Part shown: one piece after another, positions 1-11,760 of the stretch
Position numbering within the stretch: position 1 is the stretch's first letter
Layout: the number at the start of each line of letters is the position of its first letter
From: Dipetalonema caudispina
Taxonomy: Eukaryota; Nematoda; Chromadorea; Rhabditida; Onchocercidae
Assembly: GCA_013365325.1 (NCBI GenBank)
Contig: JABVXV010000010.1
Coordinates: forward strand, 530,268-594,267
Direction of reading: 5' to 3'
DNA: 64,000 bases
Program-made: the position numbers and the translations under genes
The notes under the pieces: model-generated
Database searches by the model: none
The model's input: only the letters and a program-made list of their open reading frames with translations
Told to the model about the DNA's origin: nothing

Positions 1-279
1 AATTAGAAAAAATCCTGAAGTTCGTTACAGTTTTATTTTTTGTAACTCATATTCCTTTCATGTCAACCACTTTTTTCGTACATAAAAGTCAAGAAAGGGA
101 AAAACAGTGTGCATCAAATCCATATGAAATAATTAGGCCTCCGAGTTGGTATTCTGAATGGTAAAGCTGATAATTTATCTGCATTTTGTTACACTACCCT
201 TAAGGTCATTGGAAAATGGCTTATTAATCATCAAAGCAAATAAGTGATAAATATAGTAAATGATTTTTAAAAATTTCAG
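1..279. other. Left edge, probable intron of the IP3 receptor gene
   Basis: No exon can be assigned with confidence. The segment ends in an acceptor (aaatttcag) at 271-279 that opens the first assigned exon. A short open stretch at about 109-160, flanked by cag and gtaaag, resembles an exon, but its phase does not join the next exon and its residues match no conserved part of the family. Confidence 0.4.
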
Positions 280-3200
280 AAAAATTGTTCATTGACAAAA
301 TCGAAATCTAGGATGAGTAAGCCAGACATTGCTGTTCAGGACGGTGTCATTACATCATATCCATCCACCACTTTTGTCGACCCGCAGGAGGTGTTTTTGT
401 TACTTTCCTAAATTTTTCCTTGTTTCATTATGGTTCTCCTTTTTCTCTTCTCTTGATATTTGTTTTCATAATTCGCTGTGGTGTTTCCTTATTGTTTTTT
501 TTTATTAGGTAGGACATAATATCTTCATTCTTGCCACACAACTTTCGCGATACAATGAAACACTTCGAGAAGCTTTAGATCCAGCAAATAATAAGGATGA
601 GATGACTTCGAAAGCTTTGCGGTACTACAAGCAGTATACTGCACAAATTGAGGTTTGAAATTGAAAATCCGGTTTGAGTCGGAAGAAATCAACAAGTGAC
701 AATAGTTTTCATAATTCCAAATTTATTACTGATCAGAAGTATTTGGCGCGATACAATTCTCGAAATGCTGACTGTTTTTTCCAGCAATGTAGAACGCATG
801 ATCAATGCAGAGTAAATCTGATACCATATAAGAGAGTATTTGATGGAGAAAGTGGAAGACTTTCGTAAAATTAGAATTTAACTAGATGATAATGGTGGTA
901 CAGTTAAACCATAGGTAACATTTCGAAACTGCATTGCATCGTCACAAGAAAAAAAATTTTAAGGATTTCTAACTCCCGTGACTGGATGATATGAAGTGTT
1001 AAATGCATTAACTCATGGTGCACCTGCAACTACAAAAAAACTTGATGTCACCGAGCAGTTAAGACTAAAATTGTAGTTTTACTTCCATGTTGAAGGTTTG
1101 AAAATGAGAGATGTTTTAGATAGTTCGCAGTGATCGTAAAATGGAAAGAGTAATATTTCCAATCCATGCTATTTGTGAATATCTTACACCAGAATCGAAA
1201 CTTAACATTTTGCTGGAAACCGAACAGGATGCTCAAGGATCTAAGGTTTTTTGTGCTCTTTATGAATTATTTTATTTTATTCATTCTTTTATTTTCTTGT
1301 TTTAAATTGGAGCTATAATTGGCAAATGCATGCTGCACAATAAATATAAGTTAAATTAAATGCTACATTAAGTATTAGAAATACTTGTGTATTGTTTTAG
1401 GTAACAGAATTTTTCGGCCAGTGGCCGGAACTTTTTGAGGAGATGAAGTGGCAAAAAAAACTTCAAGGTAAGTATGAAAAAGTCTTCAGTGCTCAATTGA
1501 AGGGATACATGTATATTACTGGATTTGGTTAGGGATTTCAAAAATTTCAGATCGGAAGTACTTCAGTAATTGTACAAAACGACTAATACTATGGGCTAGG
1601 ATATCATTCTTTTTTGCTATTTTGATCAATGCAGTCATCGCAGTATTTTATCCTTTTTCAGAAAGTAATAGACAAGGTACAATTTATTATATCCTTGAAA
1701 TCTTTTAAATCATCTTTTGATATTATCGTGAGGATCTTAAATCAGTTTTTGAGTCCAAAATCAATGTTGGGATTTCATACAGACATAAAGATTATTCCTC
1801 CATTAATTCATTTCATTGATGAATTAATGGTGTCAGGAGTTTTTAGACTTTTCCGAACATGCAAATCTAATATTACCTCAGTTTTGTAGAACTTATAGAC
1901 AACCTTTCATTTCTCATTCACTTTCTAAATCCTGTTTAACCAAAATTGAAGTGTCTTCAATTCTTGTGAGTGTTGTTATCGTATTCTATATGACCCATGA
2001 CCCTATCGACTTGCTGCTTTGCAAAATTCGATGAAACATCTCGCTTGTTAGCCTTTCTTGTTACACAAAAATTTTCCTTTTCAGAATTAATATCTCCGAA
2101 TAATCCATTCCTGTATGTATTTCCTACAGTATCATTGTTATTTTTGCGAACGCAATGGTGTGAAAAGTAGGCATTAAATGTTTGGACATATTAAAGGAAA
2201 TGTTAATGTCATAATGTAAATCTCAAATTTTTATGGCGTGGATCTACCGATGTTTTGGTTTTAATTTTGTAAAATAAACAAAACGTAGATTAATTCTGAA
2301 AATGATAAACATTTATAGAGCTTCGCTTGGAAGAACGAATGAGATTTATTGGGCATTTGCTGCCATCATGTCAAGTTTCACGATTTTATTTATTACAGTA
2401 ATTGGGGTAGTGTTGACGCTGCGCGTTGTTGGTTTGCTTCAGGTTAGGTACTACTGAATTCATCTTGAGTTCATTATTCTGAATCATTTAGTGTACTTTG
2501 CGAGACTGTGAAACTGTATACATTATCTTGTACATGAGTGCCTTAAAATAAGCTTTCCTCACTCCATTTAATCCAGATTTGATAATTCCAGCTTTTAGTA
2601 GAATGAATAGAAAGTCGTGTAATTTAATTGAATTTTGGTCATAGAATTCAAGTAATCAAATCACAAGTTCTCTATATTCGAAACAAATTAATTTTATACT
2701 CTTGTCATTTTTTAAATTCCATTTAAAGTTGCTTTCTTCATCAAGGTATTAGTGAAAAAAAAAGTCTTTCAAGATGAAACGAGAAGAAAATTTCAGTTGA
2801 TTAATAAAGCAGTCCATGTAGTAAGCTACGTAGGAAACCGTGGTTTAATTGATAAAACATGGCCTGAACGACTTCAAGATAAGGGTATCTGGTACCATCT
2901 GGCATATTTGCTAATATGTATTCAAGGCCTTTTCGTGCATCCGTTCTTTTACGCTTTACTTGTGAGTTTTTCTTTTAGCTTTTCATCTTTCAAATGTCTG
3001 TCCAACTGTTTAAGTAGTTTTACGTAACTCTGCACAAATTCGTCTTATTTTTTTTATTTTGAAGTGATAATTTAATTTCAATTTTGGGAATTAAAAGCTG
3101 CCTTAACTTCCTCACCACTCTCAATTTTTTGAATTAAACTTTTTTTCAAATTATTTAAGGCGTACTTCTGAAATTATATGAAAATTTCCATGCCAAATTT

Positions 3201-6200
3201 TTTCAGCTATTTGACATTGTGGCAAGTGAGGAAACTTTGCGAAATGTAATTCGATCTGTAACACGAAACTGGCGATCAATTATAATGACTGGTTTATTAG
3301 CTGTTATACTTGTTTATCTCTTTTCAATCATTGGATATTTGTATTTCCAAAAAGGTACCATTTTACTAATCATGAGTAATGATTTCGATGAAGCAGCAAC
3401 CAGGAATGTATTCGTTGTAGATGCTTACGTTTATTGCGTTTTCAGATTTTCAATTGGAAGTTGATGGACTGGACGACAATGAAAACGATAATATTGCCTG
3501 CAAAGATCCTCCTTCCACAGAGTGTATTCGTTCACAGCCTTTCTTTTTTGGGCAGTATATCAACGAAAATAAGTGCTTCGAGAAGGAAAATTTGCAGAAT
3601 AATCAGCCTAATGACGGTAGTAAGTTTGCACTCTACGGCATACTTAATTAATTTTTAAATGCAAATAATTATTCAAATTCTGTGTTTTTCGAACCATCAG
3701 TTACGGTATCTATGGATGCAGTTATGAGCTTTCCGCCTACCTTCTCTCCGATATTTCACTTTCCAAAGCAAGACACTGTTGTTAACCTATCAGTAAAATA
3801 TTCCCACTGCTATTAGCAGTCAGAAACAAGGTCTATGGTGTTGGAATATGTCTTTATCTATGTGGTGCCTTCAAGGCTTTCCTTCTCGAATTCAAAGTTA
3901 TTTTAGTTCCGGTTTTTGAAATACAGCTTCTGCTAACGTGTTTCAAATTTTGAAGTTTAGTAAGACTCGGAGTGAACAACGAAGCAGTACCTTGAATTAA
4001 GAAATTGTATTGACCTTTCCAGAAAGCGAATTAAAAGTTTGGTCGTGCCAGACCTTGCGTATGTGTATCCTAACAACGTTAAATTGGGGTCTTCGGAACG
4101 GGGGTGGTATTGGCGACGTGCTTCGGAATGTGGCACCACATGTATGTTTGATACATAATTTTCACATTTAAGTAGTTTTACATGAAAAAAATATAATACA
4201 TATCTGACAGTAATTGTTAACCGTATGCCACAGTAAGAATTTCGAGATGTGTAATAATCGTATTATGCATGTCTCGAGATACGGTAAGCGGCCGTTATAT
4301 TTATAACAATAATGATGGTATTGATAATGCGACTAATTACTAATTTAGGGACGACAGTACTCAATCCTGGGTTTAGGACTGGAATAAGAGTGTCGTGAAA
4401 GTTTTGATTTGTGGTAGAAGGAATCTGTATTTTGTTGAAGACAGTATAGTCCTCTTATTTGAGTATCACGACAAAATATTTGAATATAGAATTTATTGAA
4501 TAACACAGCAATTAATACCAGCAAATGTTATAATATCCTTTATAACGCAATAAGTTATTCAGTCACTGGACTTACTGGGAGTGAGAAGGTCCAAGTAGAA
4601 GGAATAAAATAGGAGAGGTAGGATTGAATCGTGGTTTTGTAAGTGAATAAGGTGATTGAGTGGATGAGTGAGTGAGTCGTAAGCTAATTGAGTGTAAGCC
4701 AAAAAGTGGAATGAGTGGAAATGCCTCCCGAAAAGTGAGTCCCGTAAAGCCGTGACCCTTGTATATATATGTGTGGGTATTGGGAGTGGCTTACAGGAAG
4801 CATTATTGTAACCCTGTTGTAAGTATATGACACAAAGGACAATATTTTACAATCCTAGCTTAAGCATATGAAACAAAGGACAATGTCACAATCATAGTTT
4901 AACATATGAACAAAGAACAATGTCACAATCTTATTTTATGGATATGAACAAAGGATAGTACGTTGCTGTCGGATCTGATTTAAGCATATCTTAACCACAG
5001 ACAACAAAGACGCATTGTTAATATCTCCTCTTAAACAAGGATGAGTATAAGTTAAATGGTTTATGTTAACAATTTATAAGAAGAATTGTTTCATTAACGA
5101 AATAAAGCATCAATTACCGTAATTATAAGAAATGTAGTATCGCTTCCTTCGCGAAATTCATTTAGATTTCGCGACAAAGAGTGATAAAATATATAACTAC
5201 AACAGTGAAACATCTAATGAATCTCGTAGACGGCATATTTTCCCTTCCCATATTTTCGATAAATTTAATTAAGATTCATGTTACAGGTAGAACTGCTTAC
5301 AAGAACCATTTCAGTTCATATTTTAATTGTTTAAATATTAAGTTATGCGAGCTGTTAATAAAGAGTATAGTAAAAGAAATAGTTAAGATTTTTTATACTA
5401 TGAAAAAAAAGCAAGAAACGAAAGAAGTTAAAAATTGTCTGTCAAGGAAGAATCGTTTTTGTCTCGGATCGTTTATGATTTGACATTCTTTATCGTAATC
5501 ATTGTTATCGTACTCAATCTGGTATTTGGTGTTATTATCGATACATTTGGTGATTTGAGAGCCGAAAGAAATGAAAAAGTTGATCAACTAAGAAATAATT
5601 GTTTCATTTGTGGTCTTGGAAGAGGAAGGTTGGTTTCATTTTTCCATGAAATTTCAACAACTTTTCTTGTTTTCTGTCATCATTCAAATTTTGTGGTCAA
5701 AAAACAAACAAAAAGATACAGAAAGTGAAGAGATGATTCAAATGACTGAATTATACTTTTCGTACTATTCAAATTCATCCAGGTTTGACAATAAAATTGT
5801 AACTTTCGAGGAACACCGAAAAAATGAACATAATCTTTATCACTATCTATATTTTATTGTGTGGTTACAAGTAAAAGATGAGACAGAATTCACCGGTCCC
5901 GAAAGTTATGTTGCAAATTGCATTAAGGTAAATTTTTGAACCGTAGTTATTTAAATTCTCTCTTGTTGTTTTTGCAAGATTTTTGCACTTGGTTTTTTTT
6001 TTTTTTCATCATCGTAATAGTTAACACTAGTTTTTTTATATTTAATTATATTTGTATAACATATGGAATTCAGAGACATCGTTTAGGAACATAAAAGTGA
6101 CTGGTTTCCTCGAATGCAAGCAATGTCGTTGGCTGAAGACAATCAAGAAACGGAACAAACCGATGATATTAATGAGATTCAACACTCAATGAATAAATTA

Positions 6201-7721
6201 TTGGATACTGTGAAAGAACAAGGACAGCAACTTGAAGAAGTGAAACAGGTAGTGGATGTTTTATGAAACATCCGTGAAGTGTTAGAAATTATAACATGAA
6301 CATTAGTTCCGAATATGCTATTTTGAAATGTTTTGAATACTTCCTGCAATTTCCTTTAGTTGCTTCGTCAACAAGGTGCGATAATATTGTTTTCATGAAA
6401 AGAGAATAATGGAATATATTTAATTTTTTTTTTCCTCAATCCCAATAGCAAGGATATTTTTCTACTGCAGAAGTCGTGCACAGGACATCAGTCAAAGTTC
6501 TCAAGATAAAAAAAAAATTGAGGCCTACACTTGAAAATAACTGTGATATTTATCTTATGGTGAGTGAGGTTGTATAATGAATAGAGGAGAGTGCATCGTA
6601 TTATTTGAGAGGTTTATTTTCTACTAAGATTTTCAGTCAGGAAGGTTTCAAGCATTAATTGGTTTATTAGTTTATGCTACGTTCTAACCTAAATTTAGAA
6701 CATTTCAAAATTCTTCTTTTCAAACTCATAAACTTGTTAGTATTTATTAATACATGTTAAAAATTCATATCTTAACACGCCTGAAATTGCAGATGTTGTA
6801 TAAGCAAAATGCTTTACAGTTGGTGACACCACAATTACTAGATAAATGAATTCGTATTTACTGAAATTCAAGTTCCGAATATATGCAAGTGGTTATGTCC
6901 CTCAAAACACTCATTTGTTTGTTGTGATATTTTCAAGTTCATCTCATACTTCACAACATTATTTTTGTTGTTCAGATTTCTTTCATTGTTTAAATTATTC
7001 CTAGTTCAGAACAGGTTTATTATACTCTGAAAAACTGGTCGAATATGCAAATAAAGTTCATGATGCCTATCAGCTGCTTATTAATTTACAGAAGGTTCAC
7101 AGTACGATCTTCGTATATGGCAGTTAAAAGACATTACAAAATCAATGAACATTTGATCCAACGGAATTAATTCCATCACAAACTACATTAGCCTCTGTAG
7201 GAGTATTACTCTTTGGTTTAACCCTTCACTTTATACATTCTTTGTGGTGTGTCACCATACGAAATATTCAAAACTGTATGTGCATAGGAAATATTCATAA
7301 AAACTTCCTATTTTTCTTTGCTTAATCCTCCCCCCCAAACTATTCTCCGCTTTAATGCTGCCTTCCGAGATTCTTTTTCTTTTAGGATTATATAAAAGGT
7401 AAAGATAAAAACGTCGTATATTGCTTGGATAATCCAAATCTTTTTTTTTTTATTGGACACTGTTATGGTTAAATATTACATAGCTGAAGTGATTGGATTT
7501 TAAGTAAATTGTTATGCGCGATAGTGTTAAATACACAAATAATATACAATATACGGAGAACTTTCTCCTAGAAACAGTTCACTTAACGAGAAAAATTTAA
7601 AGTTATCGGATTGGAGGAGGCGACGACTGCAACTTCTAGGCTGCTACCAGAACCAGGCATAACGGCGCCGCGTTACAATGATTACTACCACACATTATTG
7701 AAAGATGATTATACGATGTAG
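280..7721 (+). CDS. itr-1: Inositol 1,4,5-trisphosphate receptor, C-terminal channel part (5' partial)
   Basis: IP3-gated calcium release channel of the endoplasmic reticulum; only the last ~660 residues are here. Exons by splice phase: 280-390, 509-652, 1120-1245, 1401-1467, 1551-1676, 2321-2442, 2746-2961, 3207-3354, 3446-3619, 4023-4141, 5447-5628, 5783-5927, 6087-6248, a 16-base exon 6360-6375, and 7591-7721 ending in TAG. The pre-membrane motif VGHNIFILA is at 509. Membrane helices lie in exons 1551, 2321, 2746 and 3207. The selectivity filter GGGIGD is coded at 4100-4117. The S6 helix and [12 protein letters not shown] are in exon 5447. The CFIC plus His zinc-binding linker spans 5601-5850, followed by FTGPESYV and the [10 protein letters not shown] tail with a coiled coil. 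The phases chain throughout and give a whole number of codons. The exon 1551 donor could also be at 1664, and the last two exons are the least certain. The ligand-binding N-terminal half lies upstream of the window. Confidence 0.9.
4821..4957. repeat. Degenerate tandem repeat in an IP3 receptor intron
   Basis: About three and a half copies of a 38-46 base unit with the core tatgaacaaaggacaatgtc followed by acaatc. The copies differ by single substitutions and short indels. It lies in the 1.3-kb intron between the pore exon and the S6 exon, the longest intron in this part of the gene. No coding potential is seen. Confidence 0.7.
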
Positions 7722-8149
7722 ATGAGTTGGGGGTGTTGCTAATTTTTTTTTTTATTAAACTGGGGTCGCAAATCGGGTCATCAGCCTTGCCGTTATGTAT
7801 ACTGCCTTTTGTTGCAATGATATTCCTAACATTCTATGTCCCCGCTTCAAACTTAATTTGACAAGAAGAACAGCAATGATATTTTGTATTCTTAACTAAC
7901 AAGACGCAAACTTTTCTTACTATTTAATGATGAGGGATTACTGCACATAATTTGAGTGAGGTAGAATAATAGCAGGTTTGATATTTTCACTTTAAAAATG
8001 GTTTCGAAATGGTTGAAATGAATAGAAATTGCAGGGGTTCTCTTTTGATTACAAAATAAATTGGAGCGGTATTTGTGACAAGAACTATTGGTTTGAAGGG
8101 ATTCACAATTTATGGATTTATTTCCTTCGTCTTGAACTAAACCATAACA
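7722..8149. other. Short spacer between IP3 receptor and arginine kinase-like gene
   Basis: AT-rich spacer of about 430 bases between two genes on the same strand. It holds T-tracts (7742-7756) and no ORF that looks coding. The downstream gene starts at a trans-splice-like acceptor, so its promoter may lie here. Nothing sequence-specific was recognised. Confidence 0.5.
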
Positions 8150-8160
8150 AAAATTTTCAG
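8150..8160 (+). promoter_or_regulatory. Spliced-leader trans-splice acceptor of the arginine kinase-like gene
   Basis: A strong 3' splice site (aaattttcag, ending at 8160) lies 12 bases before the ATG at 8173, with no matching upstream donor or coding exon. In nematodes this arrangement normally marks the site where a spliced leader RNA is added. A cis-spliced 5' untranslated exon upstream is the alternative. Confidence 0.6.
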
Positions 8161-8172
8161 TATTGGATTACG

Positions 8173-11100
8173 ATGTCGGTACCTAGAACATTCAAGAAAC
8201 TTTTTGCCGTGGCTAGCGGAGCAACAGCAACTGTTTTAGCTGTGACATATGTAAGTCATTTCAGATTAAATGAAAGGAGCTGTTAAGCGGTATAAAGATT
8301 TTTGAGGAAAACTCTCTCTCTCTAGGTACCAATAAATTGCATGGATCTGTATTTTACTCATGTCAGGTATTCTTTGTTGTTGCTGAAGATGGAGTACCTC
8401 GCTTATGCATATTCATTCTTGCTGAATTTCAATATACACACATATTTACGCTAACGTTTATCCATGCTAGTCATACTTTAGACTGGGCAGCTTTACAAAA
8501 TGAATTACCAGATCGATGAAGCAAATGCTTTTGTCATTCGAAAGATCAACACAGCTTATGCTGAGCTCCAAAAAGTATGGTATAATTGTTTGTTTTTTTA
8601 CATATTCTGGAAAGATGATTAGTTTATAGGAAAAAGTATTTAATGATTTAATAAATAACACCAACTATCGTTTGATGAGAACTGCGATTGTTCTAATGTT
8701 CAGATTGTGTTTTGCATTTCAGTAGGCTCTGATCTTTGAGACTTGGTAAGCCCTTTTTTTTTGTTTTCTCTGCGATGGTTAGAGCACAACAAAGTCATTT
8801 CTAAAATACAAAGCAATAAGTAAAATAAGGCTATTAGTTTCGAGAATTGGCAATATTTTCTAAAGTTAAGATTTTTAGGATAAGACTTGTAATTCGTTAT
8901 TAAAGAAAAACCTAACACCTACAATTTTACAAAAATTGGAAAACAAGAAGACGAAACTGGGTGCTTCTCTTTACGACATAATTCGTCCTGGCAAGTTTCT
9001 TTTTCTTATTTTCGACCACGACAAACCCATGTTCTCCTTTTCTGATTAAATAATGACAATTCTTTGTGTTTATACTTTAGACTATGAAATGATGAATTTT
9101 CCATTATCCTTTAGGTTTGCACAACCCTGACTTAACAATTGGTGTATATGCAGCAGATCCTGAATCTTACCAGAAATTCTCTATTCTTTTCGACAAAATT
9201 CTAGAGGATTACCATGGATTCAAACCAGGAGCCAAGCAACCAGCAATTGACTTTGGAGAAGAAAAAATTAGCGAATTTCCATCTCTCGATCCTACTGGGA
9301 AATATGTTAAGTCAGTCAGGTCAGTTTTCTCTCGTAATATATTCTAGTTTATTTATGTCGCAGCTCATCTTATCTGAAAAGTAATTCAAGGAACTAATCG
9401 AATCCATTTTTTGTTTGTGCCCACCTGTACCACGCTTTTACACGAGTCTAAAATCTATCTAGTCAAACATCCTAGAATAAGTTTGGTCTTAACCGGAAGT
9501 TTAGCACTTTCAAAGAAGGAATGAAAATTTTTCCAGGATTCGCTGTGCTCGTTCCATTGCTGGTTATCCATTTAACCCACTTTTGAGCTCAGATGATTAC
9601 GTAATTCTGGAACAGAAGGTTGGTTCCATTTGTGTTCGTTATGTCTGTCCCTAACCCTAAAATAATGTTTTCGTATTATCAGCCGTCTTGTTCATGAATT
9701 TTTGAAGGTTTGTTGCCTCACTGTTCATAGTTCAAGGTGAAAAATGCATTACTGCAAATCGAGGAACCTGAATTACGTGGAATCTACTATTCGCTGGATG
9801 GAATGCCGAAGAAAACGCAAGATGAGCTTGATAGCAAACAGCTCCTGTTCAAGAACAATAGTTCTCTATTGAAACATGCAAACGCCTACAATGCCTGGCC
9901 AGAGGTACTGATTTTCTTTTTTGCTGCTCTTTAAAATACTTTTTTTTTTTCTGAAATATGTTATCAGGAAACGGGGCCTTGTCTTTCTTTGTCATTAATG
10001 CAATTAAATCATTCAGTAAAGCTTATGTCGGAAATAGCGAATTGCAAGCTGAATTCGATTATGCTGAAAAAATTTGACGATGTCCACTATTTGCTTTTAT
10101 TAACCAATGGTTGAACTTTTGGCAAATCCCAATTTCGAATCTGTGTGTTATGTTGTTTTGTTCGTTTGTTTTAGGGGCGTGGAATCTTCCACAACAAAGA
10201 CAAATCTTTCTTGGTGTGGGTTAATGAGGAAGACCATATTAGCATAATCTCGGTTGAAGAAGGAAGTGATGTTGGCAAGGCTCTTGCTCGTTTAATACGA
10301 GGTTTGAAGGTGATTTTCATTTCTTTGGAAAGGAAAAAGGTGGAGAAGTTCAAAACAGAGTAGTAGAATTCACGTCACCATATCATTTTCACATGAAGTT
10401 CTAGAATTTGATTTGAACTGAAAATTACTAAGAGTGCTTATTACTAAAATAGTATGATCATTAGTACGTTGTTTTGGCCAATTTGCTGTCATGTTAATAT
10501 AGATTTCATGCTTTTAAAATGTAAAAAAAAACTCTCTTACAAAAAATTAAGAGAGAATTACCATCTGTCATTTTCTTAGCTTTTACAGTACTTACAATTT
10601 TAAAAGTCCATACAAGTATGAATATTTCAAGGCATTAGAAGGAAAGCTAACGTTCGCTCGAGATAATCGACTTGGCTGGTTAACATCAAACCCTAGCAAT
10701 CTTGGTTCTGCAGTAAGCGCTTCAGTACAAATGCGTTTGCCGAAATTGAGCAAAAAACCCGACTTCATGGTAAAGAAATTTCTCTCTTTCTTGTAAACGA
10801 AGCGATTCCTGTTTTTAAGTACCATTTCATTTCTGTTTTATGTTATTTCGCGTCAGAAATTTTGCAATTGAAATGATAGTGATTTCTTTCCAATTTATCG
10901 GATTTCTTAATAAACCGCTTTTATAACCTTAGTGAGGGTAAAATTAAAATGACCCACAACATACTTAATTCCATTTTCTTTGCCTTCAAAAAAAAAAAAA
11001 AAAAAAAATGCTTCTACGTAAGAAAACTTATTTCTAATTCAAAATCTTCAATTCCATTGTCACTGATTGAACTTGATTAAAATAACTCCTCAAATTTGAG

Positions 11101-11530
11101 TTTTTATTTCATAACCGAATAAGAATATGGAAGGAAATATCCATTTTCAATTTTTCTCTTCTAGGAAATATGTGATAAACTGAATCTGCGCGTTAGTCCC
11201 GCAGACATGAGTTCGCCTGGAGTGTCGGATGGATACTATTTCATATCAAACAAGGTTTTTTTTTTTCATTCTTCTACCCTTGTGAAGCTCATATTTTTTA
11301 ATTATTCTTATTTCTCAGTGCTAATGAATTGCTCATTTAAGGTTATATGAGAAATAAACCCATATATGTTGAGATATTCAATGAGCTACTGAGGAATCTT
11401 TTATTAAATATTTTTTATCGCAGTCAGAATTTATAAAATTTAGAAAAGCCTTGGATTAACGCAGTATGAAGCAGTCAAACAAATGTACGATGGTATAAAA
11501 GAATTGATTCGAATAGAGGAGCATTTATAA
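8173..11530 (+). CDS. Arginine kinase-like phosphagen kinase with degraded active site
   Basis: ATP:guanido phosphotransferase family. Ten exons give 385 residues: 8173-8250, 8512-8574, 8879-8990, 9115-9319, 9537-9618, 9737-9904, 10175-10309, 10632-10769, 11165-11254, 11444-11530. Family blocks are clear: CNSLLKK, LTIGVYAADPESY, RIRCARSIAGYPFNP, GRGIFHN, LVWVNEEDH and LGLTQYEAVKQM. The family is usually ~355 residues; the extra ~26 at the N-terminus are basic then hydrophobic and could be a mitochondrial leader. Against Limulus arginine kinase, the active-site Cys271 is Asn301, ATP-binding Arg229 and Arg280 are Ser259 and Ser310, and the loop with Arg309 and Glu314 is replaced by a Ser/Pro-rich stretch. 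Glu225 (here 255) and Arg124/Arg126 are kept. Intact frame and splicing argue for a real gene, perhaps a pseudoenzyme. One intron uses a GC donor. Confidence 0.92.
8991..9114 (+). other. GC-AG intron in the arginine kinase-like gene
   Basis: The exon ending at 8990 is followed by gcaagt, a perfect donor except for GC in place of GT. Only this site joins the DIIRPG block in phase to the exon that begins in ttag at 9114 and reads LHNPDLTIGVY. GC-AG introns are a known minor class. Confidence 0.8.
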
Positions 11531-11754
11531 AGGGAAACGGCTTAATTCTTCCACCATTTGGAATTCAGTTTGCTACAAATATAATTTAGGCTTTCTTTTG
11601 TAAATACAGTTTCATTCAAATTAACGTATACAAATCAGCGTGCTCTAAGTTTATTATATTATTAAACTTGTTTTGAACAGTGCTAAATTAAGTTGCCACA
11701 GTCGTGAGAATCTGAAAGTCATGATTTCAAGATTTTCTCATCTTGTCGACGACA

Positions 11755-11760
11755 AATAAA
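11755..11760 (+). terminator. Candidate polyadenylation signal
   Basis: An aataaa hexamer 225 bases after the stop of the arginine kinase-like gene. Other A-rich variants lie nearer, so the true cleavage site is uncertain. Confidence 0.35.

Noticed and set aside
109..160. Possible additional upstream exon of the IP3 receptor
   Set aside because: Its donor leaves phase 2, but the next exon must be entered in phase 0 to read the conserved VGHNI block, and its residues match nothing in the family.
3957..4139. - strand 60-codon frame
   Set aside because: It is the antisense shadow of the IP3 receptor pore exon (4023-4141), where the + strand codes the GGGIGD filter.
6451..6534. Alternative last exon of the IP3 receptor (stop near 6534)
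   Set aside because: Splicing is possible, but the product is low-complexity Lys-rich. The 7591-7721 exon gives a more family-like continuation (VIGLEE) and fits phase. Kept only as an alternative.
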